Positions 1-8,934 of a stretch of 64,000 bases of DNA are shown piece by piece (within the stretch, counting starts at the first letter, position 1; the number at the start of each line of letters is the position of its first letter). Location: assembly GCF_000010305.1 (NCBI RefSeq), contig NC_012489.1, positions 1,302,001-1,366,000 of the forward strand, given 5' to 3'. The notes beneath the pieces are model-generated. The model was given only the letters and a program-made list of their open reading frames with translations, was not told the DNA's origin and searched no databases. Source of the stretch: Gemmatimonas aurantiaca T-27 (GTDB lineage: Bacteria; Gemmatimonadota; Gemmatimonadetes; Gemmatimonadales; Gemmatimonadaceae). The position numbers were made by a program, and so were the translations under genes.

Positions 1-70
1 ATGGTGCTACGCCACCGACATCTCACCATATCCATAACTCAACCTTCCAGAGCGGCTGTCAATGAGCCGC

Positions 71-84
71 GTCACAGAAGTGAC
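71..84. promoter_or_regulatory. Inverted repeat GTCAC-N4-GTGAC, possible operator
   Basis: GTCAC at 71-75 and GTGAC at 80-84 form a perfect dyad around AGAA. The same TCAC core recurs every 12 bases in the array that starts about 90 bases further right, so both may be bound by one regulator. No gene start lies just downstream on either strand inside the window; any controlled gene could lie to the left of the window edge. Function is inferred only. Confidence 0.3.
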
Positions 85-176
85 AGATTGCTCCATCGGT
101 GGTATGACGACCCGATCGCCATCCGGTTAACGAATTCGCGATGCGATAGATCACAACTCCGAGCATATCACGACGA

Positions 177-278
177 CATCACCAAACACATCACCAAACA
201 CATCACCAAACACATCACAGATGGCGTCACATTCGACGTCACAATGTGTGTCACAGTTCATGTCACATAGTGCGTCAC
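177..278. repeat. 12-bp-periodic array of YRTCAC units
   Basis: The bases 1-311 hold no convincing gene. Within them the hexamer YRTCAC (CATCAC, CGTCAC or TGTCAC) occurs nine times at an exact 12-base spacing, starting at 177, 189, 201, 213, 225, 237, 249, 261 and 273. The first three units (176-211) are identical 12-mers (ACATCACCAAAC). The later units keep only the TCAC core while the intervening six bases vary. The degenerate spacers with a fixed core fit a protein-binding array or a decayed microsatellite. A plus-strand frame (1-270) reads through it as a tetrapeptide repeat, but nothing else supports that frame as a gene. Confidence 0.6.
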
Positions 279-311
279 ACGGCGCGTCCTGCGCGGTGCT
301 ACGCGAGCGTG

Positions 312-1616
312 TCAGAGTACGCCGGCGTTCAGACCGTAGATGGCCTGCAGCAGGGCCAACGCCACAAAACCGACGAGGCCGCCAAGACCCAGGATGAGCA
401 TCGGCTCGAGCAATGCCACCACACGCGCGAGGGTGCGCTGAGCGTCCGTCTCCGATGCCGTGGCCGCGCGGGCGGCCAAAGGGCCCAAGGCGCTCGCCGC
501 CTCTCCCGCTTCGAGCAACTGGCGAGACAGTGGTGGTAGCTGTGGGCCCAGCGCGCTGGCCAACGAGCCCCCCTCACGCACCTCGCGTTCGGCCGGCTCG
601 AGGGCCGCCGCGAGGGCCACGTTTTGTACAGTGGCCCGTGCCAGCCCCATTGCGCGCAACAGGCTCACGCCGGAACCGAGCGCCAGGGCGAGCGTGCGCA
701 GATATCGGGCGATGTCCAGTTGACGCTCCGCCGCACCAGACACCGGCAGCGTCAGACGCCAGGTGTGCCACTGGCGACGTCCTTCGGCACTTTGCAGCCA
801 TTGCCGAAGCCCCACCATCGCCACCACGGCCACCATCGTCAGCAACCACCACCATTGTCCCACCAGGGCGCTGACGCCAACCAGGAGCTTCGTGCTGGTC
901 GGCAGTGGTGCGCCGGTGTCGGTCAGCAGGGCGGCAAACCGTGGCACCACCACGAGCACGATCACCAGAATCGCGATGGCCGACGACGAGGCCAGTAATG
1001 TGGGATAGGTGAGCGCCCCACGAACGCGGGCCCGCAGTTCCGCGCCCCGTTCCAGATACTCGGCCAATCCTTCGAAGGCCGAGGCCAGTGAACCGGTGGC
1101 TTCGGCCGCCGCCACCGTCGGAGCCATGATGCTCGGCAACGCTGATTCCGCCGCGCAGGCGGTCGACAACGATTCGCCGCGACGGACCGCATTCCTGATG
1201 CGGACAAATGGGGCGCGCCAGTGAACGTTTTCGCTCGATGCGGCATGGCTCAGCGCGCGATCGATGGGCACACCGGCCGCGAGCAGCGTCGCCATACTGC
1301 GTACCAGCGCGGCCAGCGTTTCGGCGTCCTGCCCGCTCACCCGCGACCACCATGCGCTCAGCACGTCGCCGAACCGGTCGACCATGCGGGGGGGGCGGTC
1401 CACGGTCGCCAACGTCGTGGCGTAGTTCACCATGACGGCGGCGTCACCGTGCACATTCGTTGATGTGGTTGTGGCCTGCGGTCGCAGGTCGATCACCCAC
1501 AACGTGCGTGCCCTGAGTTGCGCCAGCGCATCGTCGGCGTTGGCCGCAGAGAGAACACCCTCCTGCTCGCGGCCCGTGGTATCTGCCGCACGGTAGTGCC
1601 AGCGCCCTTCGTTCAC
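312..1616 (-). CDS. gspF: Type II secretion inner-membrane platform protein GspF
   Basis: GspF forms the inner-membrane platform that couples the GspE ATPase to pseudopilus assembly. The 434-residue product shows the family layout: a short N-terminal region, a first T2SSF domain with a hydrophobic helix (the stretch around AILVIVLVVVPRF), a second membrane segment, and a second T2SSF domain ending in a C-terminal helix (LILGLGGLVGFVALALL). The open frame runs further upstream to 1949, but the GTG at 1616 overlaps the gspE stop by four bases (GTGA) and begins the recognisable family sequence, so it is chosen. It is the last gene of the cluster; no clear terminator follows. PilC of type IV pili is related, but the neighbours favour type II secretion. 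Confidence 0.9.
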   Translation of the reverse strand: MNEGRWHYRAADTTGREQEGVLSAANADDALAQLRARTLWVIDLRPQATTTSTNVHGDAAVMVNYATTLATVDRPPRMVDRFGDVLSAWWSRVSGQDAETLAALVRSMATLLAAGVPIDRALSHAASSENVHWRAPFVRIRNAVRRGESLSTACAAESALPSIMAPTVAAAEATGSLASAFEGLAEYLERGAELRARVRGALTYPTLLASSSAIAILVIVLVVVPRFAALLTDTGAPLPTSTKLLVGVSALVGQWWWLLTMVAVVAMVGLRQWLQSAEGRRQWHTWRLTLPVSGAAERQLDIARYLRTLALALGSGVSLLRAMGLARATVQNVALAAALEPAEREVREGGSLASALGPQLPPLSRQLLEAGEAASALGPLAARAATASETDAQRTLARVVALLEPMLILGLGGLVGFVALALLQAIYGLNAGVL

Positions 1617-3112
1617 GCCGGGATGTCCGCATGCAGCACGTTCACCACGCGCCGCACTTCTTCGGGAGTCGTATGCCCGTCCCGCACGGCGCGCACGCCA
1701 TCGGCCGCGAGCAACTGCATCCCCTCTGTACGGGCAATGTCGTGCAACGTTCGCGACGTGGCCGACTGCGCGATAGCCTCTCGCATTCGATCGGACACGA
1801 TGAGCAATTCTGCGATGGCCATGCGTCCGCGATATCCCGTTTGTGCGCAGGCCGCGCAGCCACGGCCTGCAAACACCCGCTCGATGGATCCATCGAGCAT
1901 CCGCCGCTCCTCGGCGTGCGCCTCCCGCCAGACACCGCAGGCCGGGCACACTCGCCGCACGAGACGCTGGGCCAGGACACCCTGCAGCGTGCCGGTCAGC
2001 AGGTACGGTGGCACACCCATGTCCAGCAGGCGCGCCACGGCGCCCACCGCATCGGTCGTGTGCACGGTGCTCAGGACCAGGTGTCCGGTGAGCGCCGCGC
2101 GCACGGCGATCTCCGCTGTTTCTGCATCGCGCATCTCGCCCACCAGAATCACGTCGGGGTCATGACGCAGGATGGCCCGCAACGCCTGCGGAAAACCGAA
2201 TCCGGCGCGGGTGTTGGCCGGCAACTGTACCACGCTGTCGAGGCGGTACTCCACCGGGTCCTCCACCGACACCACCTTCACATCGGGGGTGCTGCGTTCG
2301 AGCAGCGAGGCGTGGAGTGACGTGGTTTTCCCCGACCCCGTGGGACCGCTTACGAGCAGCAGGCCGGCGCTGCGGGCCACGAGTGCACGCCAGGGGGCCA
2401 GGAGCGACGTATGGAGTCCGAGGCTCTCCAACGAACGCGGAGCGGCCGTATCGTGCCCGCCAGCGTCGAGCAGTCGCAGCACCACACTTTCGCCATGCAG
2501 CGCGGGTAGTGTGGACACACGCACATCCAACCATTGCTCCCCAACTCGCACCCGCACGCGACCGTCCTGCGGCAGACGACGCTCGGCGATATCGAGTTCG
2601 GCCAGCACTTTGAGGCGGGAAATGACCGCGGCGCGAAAGTCTGGCCCCAGACGCTGCACATCATGCAACACGCCGTCCAGACGCATGCGCACCCGCACAC
2701 CATCAGCCGTACTTTCGAAATGCAGGTCGCTGGCGCCGGCGCGTGCAGCTTCGGCCAGCAGCGCGTTCACCACTTGTACGACAGGTTCGCGGCTGGCCAT
2801 CGCCCGCAGATCGTCAGCGGCCACATCGTGATCCGCGGCTTCGGCTGTAGCCGGTGCTTCGGATGGCCGCGGTGCGGCAAGTAAGGCGGCGCGGATTTCC
2901 GCGGCTTCGTGCACCACCACCTCGATCTCGGCATCGAGATGCCGGGCCAGCACATCGCGCACGGCAACACTCAGGAAGCCCGTGGCAGCTACGCGAGCCA
3001 CCCCGTCGGCCAGCGCGAGGGGCAACACCGCGTGTTCATCGAGCCACCGGGCCGGGAAGCGGCGCGCCAGTGGCCCGGCCGCGGCGGCGCGCAGATCGCG
3101 TGCGTCGGTCAT
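1613..3112 (-). CDS. gspE: Type II secretion ATPase GspE
   Basis: Cytoplasmic hexameric ATPase that powers pseudopilus assembly. In the 499-residue product the Walker A motif GPTGSGKT lies at about 256-263, the Asp-box region VEDPVEY near 283, Walker B (DPDVILVGE) near 318-326 and a His-box LSTVHTTD near 348. The C-terminal domain has the four-cysteine zinc motif typical of GspE and PilB: CPAC at 389-392 and CAAC at 419-422. The N-terminal domain (1-110) is short and contains an Ala/Glu-rich linker. The ATG at 3112 starts 16 bases after the gspD stop; a longer in-frame extension would overlap gspD heavily and has no family similarity. Confidence 0.93.
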   Translation of the reverse strand: MTDARDLRAAAAGPLARRFPARWLDEHAVLPLALADGVARVAATGFLSVAVRDVLARHLDAEIEVVVHEAAEIRAALLAAPRPSEAPATAEAADHDVAADDLRAMASREPVVQVVNALLAEAARAGASDLHFESTADGVRVRMRLDGVLHDVQRLGPDFRAAVISRLKVLAELDIAERRLPQDGRVRVRVGEQWLDVRVSTLPALHGESVVLRLLDAGGHDTAAPRSLESLGLHTSLLAPWRALVARSAGLLLVSGPTGSGKTTSLHASLLERSTPDVKVVSVEDPVEYRLDSVVQLPANTRAGFGFPQALRAILRHDPDVILVGEMRDAETAEIAVRAALTGHLVLSTVHTTDAVGAVARLLDMGVPPYLLTGTLQGVLAQRLVRRVCPACGVWREAHAEERRMLDGSIERVFAGRGCAACAQTGYRGRMAIAELLIVSDRMREAIAQSATSRTLHDIARTEGMQLLAADGVRAVRDGHTTPEEVRRVVNVLHADIPA

Positions 3113-3128
3113 GAGGGCTGTGGTCCGC

Positions 3129-4994
3129 TCAACGCGGCGGCGGACGACGGGTGAGCGGCGTGTCATCGAGAGAGCCCGGCGACCGATCTTCCATGCGCTT
3201 GCGGATACGCTCCCGAATGCCATCCGCATCGGCGTCCGACCGCACCACATACGGCGTGACAAAGATCGCGAGCTCGGTGCGTTGCCTCGTCGACGATTGG
3301 CGTTTGAACAGTGCCCCAAGCCACGGAATGTCCTTGAGAATGGGCAATCCCTGATCCTGCGTCGTGCGGGTTTCGCCAATCAGACCGGCGATGACGGCGG
3401 TCTGCCCATCACGCAACACGGCGCGAGTGCTGGCTTCGCGGGTCGAGATCACCGGCGCACTGAGGGCCGCGGCCACCGTCTGCGGCGTGAGTGAACTCAC
3501 CTCCTGCAGCAACTGCACGCTGATGTACCCCTCGTCATTGATCGTGGGGATGATGGCGAGCTTGGTGCCCACGTCCTGATACTGCACGGCGCGATCGATG
3601 GAGATGTCGTTGCCGAGTCGTGTGGACGAGATGAACGGCACCTTGCTGCCGACGAGAATCGAGGCTTCCCGGTTGTTGGCCGCCATGATTTCCGGCGTCG
3701 CCAGTACCTGGACTTCGGACTTGGACGCAATCGTGCGCAGCAACGCCCGAACACCGGTACCATCGAGACGCACGACACGCAGCAGCGCCGATGTAGAGCC
3801 GGTGTCGGGAATCTCGGGATTTCCGAACTGGGCTTGCACATCACCGCCACGATTCACCGCGGCCCAGTCGATGCCAAATTCGAAGCCACGTCCCAGCGCG
3901 ATCTCGGCGATGGTCACCTCGAACAGCACCTGCGCCGGCCGGATATCCAAGGCCTCGATCGTTTCCCGCAGCATCGGGAAATTGGGAGGCGCCGTGCGAA
4001 TCACGAGCGAGTTGGTGGGTGTGTTGGCCACCACCGTGGTGCGACCAACCAACAGACCTGCTGCCGAGTCCCGTGCTACCGTGGCACCCGTCACGGGCGT
4101 GGCCGCGCCGGAGGAACTGGTGGTCTGACGCGTCCGAAACGTTTCCTGATCCCGCGCCCGGAAGGTGTCGAGGGCGCGCGAAAGCGAGCGATCGGACAAT
4201 GATCCCGCGCCGGCGTTGGCGACCTGCACCCCGTACAGCGATCCCACCACGCCGGCCATTTCTTCCGCCGACGCGTATTTGAGATTCACCACGTAGGTAC
4301 GCAGCCCCGATTCCCCATTGGGCGCGGCATCGAGTGTACGGAGTAGGTCGAGATAGCGCGCCATGTTGGCGCCGCGATCCACCAGGAGCAGCGCATTCGA
4401 GCGCGCGACGATTTCCACGCGTGCGCCCTTGGCGAGCACGGCCCGCAGGGCATCCGCTCCTTCGTCGGCCCGAATGGACTGCAGCGGCACCAACTGGGTC
4501 ACGAGCCCCAGCGGTGGTGGGTCGGGGAAGGGGAACCCGGAACGCAGTGTGCCCGTCATGGGCGCCTTGTCGTTGGGCATCACCTGGGCCACGGTGCCGC
4601 TCGACACGAGCATGAGACCGTGAGCCTCCAATACCGACTCCAGCACCCGCTCGAGATCCGATGTGCTGACCGCACTCGGCGTCGCAAAGGTGAGACGCAC
4701 ATCGGGGATGTCACTCAGGATGACCGTACGCCCGAGCATCGTGGCCAACGTGCGGATCACATCGGCCAAACGCGCATTGGCGAAATCGAGCGAACTACCA
4801 GGCTGTGCACGCCCGGCCTGGCCGGTGGAGTCGGTCACACGTCCTGTCGCACTGCCAGACACACGTTGCGCCTGCAGTGCCGCCGGATCGGCGATCACCA
4901 CCACGATGCTCAGGGCCGCCAGCAGGCCAATCAGTCGGCGATGCGATGCGCCCCACGGCGGACGACTGCGAATGCGATCAGGAAGAAGAGACAT
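3129..4994 (-). CDS. gspD: Type II secretion secretin GspD
   Basis: Outer-membrane secretin, the channel through which folded substrates leave. The 621-residue protein has an N-terminal hydrophobic signal (about 21-43, ending near AALQAQ), an N0-type domain (about 65-135) and N1/N2-type ring domains (about 165-350). A Ser/Arg-rich insertion lies near 260-315. The secretin core runs from about 355 (LFEVTIAEIALG) to about 590, with the family pattern IPWLGALFKR near its end. The ATG at 4994 overlaps the gspC stop by one base (TGATG); a GTG three bases earlier is possible. No pilotin-binding S domain is obvious, as the protein ends in a short charged tail. Confidence 0.93.
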   Translation of the reverse strand: MSLLPDRIRSRPPWGASHRRLIGLLAALSIVVVIADPAALQAQRVSGSATGRVTDSTGQAGRAQPGSSLDFANARLADVIRTLATMLGRTVILSDIPDVRLTFATPSAVSTSDLERVLESVLEAHGLMLVSSGTVAQVMPNDKAPMTGTLRSGFPFPDPPPLGLVTQLVPLQSIRADEGADALRAVLAKGARVEIVARSNALLLVDRGANMARYLDLLRTLDAAPNGESGLRTYVVNLKYASAEEMAGVVGSLYGVQVANAGAGSLSDRSLSRALDTFRARDQETFRTRQTTSSSGAATPVTGATVARDSAAGLLVGRTTVVANTPTNSLVIRTAPPNFPMLRETIEALDIRPAQVLFEVTIAEIALGRGFEFGIDWAAVNRGGDVQAQFGNPEIPDTGSTSALLRVVRLDGTGVRALLRTIASKSEVQVLATPEIMAANNREASILVGSKVPFISSTRLGNDISIDRAVQYQDVGTKLAIIPTINDEGYISVQLLQEVSSLTPQTVAAALSAPVISTREASTRAVLRDGQTAVIAGLIGETRTTQDQGLPILKDIPWLGALFKRQSSTRQRTELAIFVTPYVVRSDADADGIRERIRKRMEDRSPGSLDDTPLTRRPPPR

Positions 4995-5566
4995 CACGGG
5001 CGCCGGGCGCTGGAGTCGGATGGGAGCTGTCGTTGCAGCCGCAGGGTGCGAACCCCACCGGCTGACGCCAGCACAACGTGATCACGGCCGATACTGCGAA
5101 CGCGATAGGCGCCGATGCGATCGCCAGGAGCCACGAGGCGTGGCACCGTGGTCGCATCGTGCTCGCCATGCGGCACACGAAGAAGTGCTCGGGGTTCACC
5201 GTCACGGATGACGATGCCTTCGAGCAGGACGTCCGACGGGGACACGGCAGCATCGGAAGCCACATCCGATACCGCACGATCATCCGTCGCAGCAACACTG
5301 GGATCGTACAGGCCAGGGGCCACAAACGCCACGCGTGGTGCGCGGCGGGTCGCGCTGAACAGATTGCTGTTCACGATCTGCCCCGCCAGATCGCTCCCGC
5401 TGCTGCTTGGCACGTCAGACGTGCCCCCCGTCGCCACCGGCGCCGGTATCCTTGGTGAGGCGGGGGGCACATCTGAAGACACCGGCAACACTACCAACAG
5501 TGTCGCGCTCACCGTCAGCACGCCGGCCAGTATGTGCAACATCGAGACGGTCGTCGGGCGCTTCAT
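4994..5566 (-). CDS. gspC: GspC-like inner-membrane secretion protein
   Basis: The 190-residue product has one N-terminal transmembrane helix (about 9-30), a Pro/Ser/Thr-rich periplasmic linker (31-58) and a C-terminal domain (about 110-185). The latter contains LLEGIVIRDGEPRALLR and VAPGDRIGAYRVRSIGRDHVVL, matching the homology-region pattern of GspC and PilP. In type II systems this domain contacts the secretin N0 domain and links the inner and outer membrane parts. Its position directly before gspD supports this. No PDZ or coiled-coil extension follows, so it is a short GspC form. Start ATG overlaps the gspM stop by four bases (ATGA). Confidence 0.75.
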   Translation of the reverse strand: MKRPTTVSMLHILAGVLTVSATLLVVLPVSSDVPPASPRIPAPVATGGTSDVPSSSGSDLAGQIVNSNLFSATRRAPRVAFVAPGLYDPSVAATDDRAVSDVASDAAVSPSDVLLEGIVIRDGEPRALLRVPHGEHDATTVPRLVAPGDRIGAYRVRSIGRDHVVLASAGGVRTLRLQRQLPSDSSARRP

Positions 5567-6156
5567 TGGGCGCGTCCTTCGATCACCACCGGCGCGCGCA
5601 CCGTCATCGTGACCTGCACCACATCGGGCGCGCCTCGCAACGCACTGTTCTGCTGGACGGTGAGTGCCGACGGCACCACCACGCGTGCGCCGTGCGTCAA
5701 GGTGCTGAGCAGCGTGGCGAGGCCGCGTACATCACCGTACGCCGAAACGGTGCCGTGCGCGGCGCCGGTGCTGTCGAGCGTGGGTGAGATATCCACGCGG
5801 GTCACTACGAGGCCGGCCCCTTCGCTGGCCTCCTGCAACAGGGCTTGCAGCGTATTGGCGGCCAGCGAGGCCGAAGGCGCATGCAATGCGCGTCGCGGTG
5901 ACTCGGCGAGACGGCGCTCCGCCTCATTGGCCGCCGCGTCGAGAGCCGCGCTCCGTTCGACCAATCCGTGCAACTGTGCGACGCGATCACGCAGCGTTTC
6001 TATCTGCTGTTGCCCGTCGCGCCAGCGTCGCACTGCTGGCACGATGCCATAGCTGAGCAGTGCGCTCGCCAGGAGAACGATCACGGCCCCCATGACAACA
6101 CGACGCTCCCGCCGTTCACGCGGTGCAGGAAGAGCTGGGTTGCGTACGGCGCTCAT
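5563..6156 (-). CDS. gspM: GspM/PilO-like inner-membrane secretion protein
   Basis: The 197-residue protein has a basic N-terminus, one transmembrane helix (about 22-40, VVMGAVIVLLASALLSYGI), a heptad-like coiled segment (about 45-85) and a periplasmic alpha/beta domain. This is the plan of GspM and PilO, which dimerise with GspL or PilN in the inner membrane. The call rests on topology and on its place between gspL and gspC, since sequence conservation in this family is low. Both ends overlap neighbours by four bases (ATGA), so translation is probably coupled. Confidence 0.7.
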   Translation of the reverse strand: MSAVRNPALPAPRERRERRVVMGAVIVLLASALLSYGIVPAVRRWRDGQQQIETLRDRVAQLHGLVERSAALDAAANEAERRLAESPRRALHAPSASLAANTLQALLQEASEGAGLVVTRVDISPTLDSTGAAHGTVSAYGDVRGLATLLSTLTHGARVVVPSALTVQQNSALRGAPDVVQVTMTVRAPVVIEGRAQ

Positions 6157-7376
6157 GGCGTGTGTCCACTCCCGGCACCCATTGGCGCCGAAGGTGTGCC
6201 GGAGAAACGGAAGCCAATGGAGAACGAATTGCGTGGCCGTCCGCCGTCCATGAACCGTGTGCTGGGAGCGAGCGATTGCACATCGACGATGGCCGAGTCG
6301 GCGTCGAGCAGAGGGACCAGGCGCGCAGCGTCTACCGCGCTGCCGTCGATGCGCCACCGTTCCCCGTTCCATTCGAGTCGTTGCACAAATGCATCCGCCG
6401 GTACGATGGCACCGATGCGGGCGAGCGCACCAAGCGGTGATGCGAGTGCATCCGCGTCGCCCGTCGCCGCGTCGAGAATGATCTGCTCCTGCTGCGCAGC
6501 GACCATACGCAACTGTGCGGCGCGCGGAGCGCTCGACAGGGCTTCCAGTCGGGCATGTTCAACCCGGAGCGCCGCAATCGTGCGGGCTTGCCGAACCGAC
6601 AGCGCCCAGGCGAACAACAGTACCCCGGTGGCCACCAACGCCGCGGCGCGCCAGTGCCGTGCACGGCCTTGGCTCACCAGGCGTGCCTTCAATGTCGCGT
6701 CCAGCAACTGATCTGTGAGCGACACTCCATCGCGGGTGCCCAACAGGCGCCCGCACGTCGGCACATCGAGTGGCATGGCCGCACCGGTCGTTGCCCCGGA
6801 AGCGGTGCTTGCTGCAGCATCGGCACCGGCGCTCGCGATGTGGTCTGCTCTCGCGCTGTTGGTCGTGCGTGATCGCCGCACATCCGTGATGCCGCGTGAG
6901 GACACGGTCACCAGGCCCGATTCTCCTGGGCCGCATGGCACGGCCCAAGTGCCGGTGAGCCCACACAACCGAATGGCGGTGGGCAATGCCATCACGGCAC
7001 GAACCGTCGCGATCGCATTGAATGATTCCCACCAGTCCCGCATGGTGGTGGCTTCACACGCGAAGGCCCACGCGCCATCGACCACCACGGCCAACGGTCC
7101 GTCGGTCACGAAAAACCGTTCGTGGTCGGCCAGGAGCATGCGGTGTTGCACATCAGACGCCACAGGAGGCAATGCTGGTTGAGCTGCCTCGAGGAATGCG
7201 AGCCCCACGACCAGCACCAGAGATGTGGGGACACCACCACTGTCTTGCAACAGCGACACGACGGCATCGGACACCCACTCGGGATGCTGCGGTTCCCATG
7301 CCAGTGTCTGCGCCGCACCGCGGTCGGGTATCACATGCAATTGCGCATGTTCGAGCACCAGGGTGGCCGTGCGCAT
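6153..7376 (-). CDS. gspL: GspL-like inner-membrane secretion protein
   Basis: The 407-residue product fits GspL or a PilM-PilN fusion: a cytoplasmic N-terminal region (about 1-225), a transmembrane helix (about 242-260, AAALVATGVLLFAWAL), a short coiled-coil (about 262-300) and a periplasmic domain to the end. GspL recruits the GspE ATPase to the membrane and pairs with GspM. The actin-like ATP-binding motifs of PilM are not obvious, so the N-terminal half is assigned by position. The ATG at 7376 shares one base with the gspK stop (TGATG), which decides the start over an in-frame upstream codon. Confidence 0.7.
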   Translation of the reverse strand: MRTATLVLEHAQLHVIPDRGAAQTLAWEPQHPEWVSDAVVSLLQDSGGVPTSLVLVVGLAFLEAAQPALPPVASDVQHRMLLADHERFFVTDGPLAVVVDGAWAFACEATTMRDWWESFNAIATVRAVMALPTAIRLCGLTGTWAVPCGPGESGLVTVSSRGITDVRRSRTTNSARADHIASAGADAAASTASGATTGAAMPLDVPTCGRLLGTRDGVSLTDQLLDATLKARLVSQGRARHWRAAALVATGVLLFAWALSVRQARTIAALRVEHARLEALSSAPRAAQLRMVAAQQEQIILDAATGDADALASPLGALARIGAIVPADAFVQRLEWNGERWRIDGSAVDAARLVPLLDADSAIVDVQSLAPSTRFMDGGRPRNSFSIGFRFSGTPSAPMGAGSGHTP

Positions 7377-8284
7377 CAGCGACTTGCCTCCCGCCACCGT
7401 ACCAGCCGCAGTTCCGCATCCTGCACGGCAAACACCGCCTGGATTTCGCGCGTGAGCGCCGTGCCACGCTGCCAGCCACGGGCAATGACCACCACACGGG
7501 TTGGCCGGTCGCTCAATGAGCCACTGGCGGCGGCGAGCACCGAGGGCGAGGCCTGTCGGCGATCGATGGTTCCATCACCATCGATCGTGATCAGGTTGGC
7601 GATCGACCCCAGAGCGGCTGCATCCTCGCCGAGGAAGTCCTGCACCTCGTCCAGCGACTCAAAGGGGTGACGCACGCCGCGTCCCATTGACGTGCTGCCT
7701 ATTGGCGTGCCACTGAACAAGGCGCGCAGGGAATCGCGGGCCCGGAGTGCTTCGTCCTGCGCAGAGGGGAGGCCCACACGCGGTGCACCGGCCTCGGCAC
7801 CGCGCACCCGCGCGTCCAGGCGCTCGGCGATGCGCCGCGCCGTCGCTGCGTCTGTCGTGGTGCGGAGCAACGTCTCGATACCCTCCACACCGGCGTTGTT
7901 CAGATCGAGACGCGCGCTGGCATTCACCGCCGTCACGGCAAAAACGCCATCGTCGAGCGAATCCTGCAGCAGGACACGCCCAACCTCTCCCGTCCCATCG
8001 AACAATCCAGCAAACACGGCATCGACCGCCGTGGAGTCGCCGGTCTGTGTGCGCATGGCGTTCCGCAACTGTCCTTCGATTTCGGCCCGCGCCGCCACCA
8101 CGCCACTTTCCGCCATGAGTCGGGCGACCGTTTGCGCGCGCCGATTGGCGACGATCGACGCGGATCCGCGTGCCCGCTGACTCGCCATCGCCGTGAGTGT
8201 CGCAAGGATGGAGATCGCAAAGAGTGTCGCCAACAGCGCCGTTCCTCGTCGCGTTCGGCGATGCGTGGTACCGGCGTGCCTCAT
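7376..8284 (-). CDS. gspK: Minor pseudopilin GspK
   Basis: GspK caps the pseudopilus tip together with GspI and GspJ. The 302-residue product begins with a basic leader ending RRTRRG, followed by a hydrophobic helix TALLATLFAISILATL without Glu at +5, which is the known peculiarity of GspK. The body contains the helix-hairpin-helix-like stretch LDLNNAGVEGIETLLR seen in GspK proteins and a Phe-Glu-Ser-Leu-Asp-Glu region typical of the family. At 302 residues it matches the usual size. The start ATG overlaps the gspJ stop (ATGA). Confidence 0.85.
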   Translation of the reverse strand: MRHAGTTHRRTRRGTALLATLFAISILATLTAMASQRARGSASIVANRRAQTVARLMAESGVVAARAEIEGQLRNAMRTQTGDSTAVDAVFAGLFDGTGEVGRVLLQDSLDDGVFAVTAVNASARLDLNNAGVEGIETLLRTTTDAATARRIAERLDARVRGAEAGAPRVGLPSAQDEALRARDSLRALFSGTPIGSTSMGRGVRHPFESLDEVQDFLGEDAAALGSIANLITIDGDGTIDRRQASPSVLAAASGSLSDRPTRVVVIARGWQRGTALTREIQAVFAVQDAELRLVRWREASR

Positions 8285-8934
8285 GGTGACACCCCGGTGT
8301 TGGACAAGGTCTCCAGCGCTACGATCAACGGTGTCACGGTTGGCTCTGGGATCGATCGCCCATGCGGCTGCCATTGCAGCGCGATGGCAGCAGGTCGTGT
8401 TTGTGCCAACGGCCAGTCATGACGCCATTGTGCACCGCTGGTGCCCGTTGCCGTCTCCAGTACCTGGATGTCGAGCGCATCGACACCGGGAATGCGTGCG
8501 ACGAGGTGACCTGGCGAATCTTCAGAGGCTCCGAGCGTGGCACCGGACGCGCCTCGTGCAAGCGGTGTCGCCTGCAGCATCAGGCCGGCACCGTCCTGTC
8601 TCACAACAACCTCCCACACCGCGCCGGTACCAAACGGCTCGCGCACGCCTTGCGACAGGAAACGCAGTTCCGGGCCAGTGGTCGTTGCGGTGATGGTCAA
8701 CAGCGGACGATCAACACGCTCGGCGGGCGGTGCATGGCGCAGCATGTCCGTCAGGAGCGCACGCCACCGTGCGTCGGTTTCGCCATGCATCGCAAAGTTC
8801 TGCTGTGCTTCGGCGGTGCGCCGCGCCGCCCAGATGGCGCTCGCAGCCACGCCAGTGCTCACGGCCGTGAGCGACAGGGCGATCACCAGCTCGAGCAATG
8901 TGAAACCGGTACGCCGCCGCGTGGGGCTCTTCAC
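8281..8934 (-). CDS. gspJ: Minor pseudopilin GspJ
   Basis: The 217-residue product has a type IV prepilin signal: a basic ten-residue leader MKSPTRRRTG, the cleavage site G/F and the hydrophobic segment FTLLELVIALSL with Glu at +5. Gly-to-Phe cleavage would be done by a prepilin peptidase that is not encoded in this window. Length and place between gspI and gspK fit GspJ, which builds the pseudopilus tip. Start ATG overlaps the gspI stop by four bases. Confidence 0.82.
   Translation of the reverse strand: MKSPTRRRTGFTLLELVIALSLTAVSTGVAASAIWAARRTAEAQQNFAMHGETDARWRALLTDMLRHAPPAERVDRPLLTITATTTGPELRFLSQGVREPFGTGAVWEVVVRQDGAGLMLQATPLARGASGATLGASEDSPGHLVARIPGVDALDIQVLETATGTSGAQWRHDWPLAQTRPAAIALQWQPHGRSIPEPTVTPLIVALETLSNTGVSP

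Noticed and set aside
177-278. Short regular repeats as a CRISPR array
   Set aside because: The unit is only 12 bases with a 6-base conserved part, far below CRISPR repeat and spacer size, and no cas gene is near.
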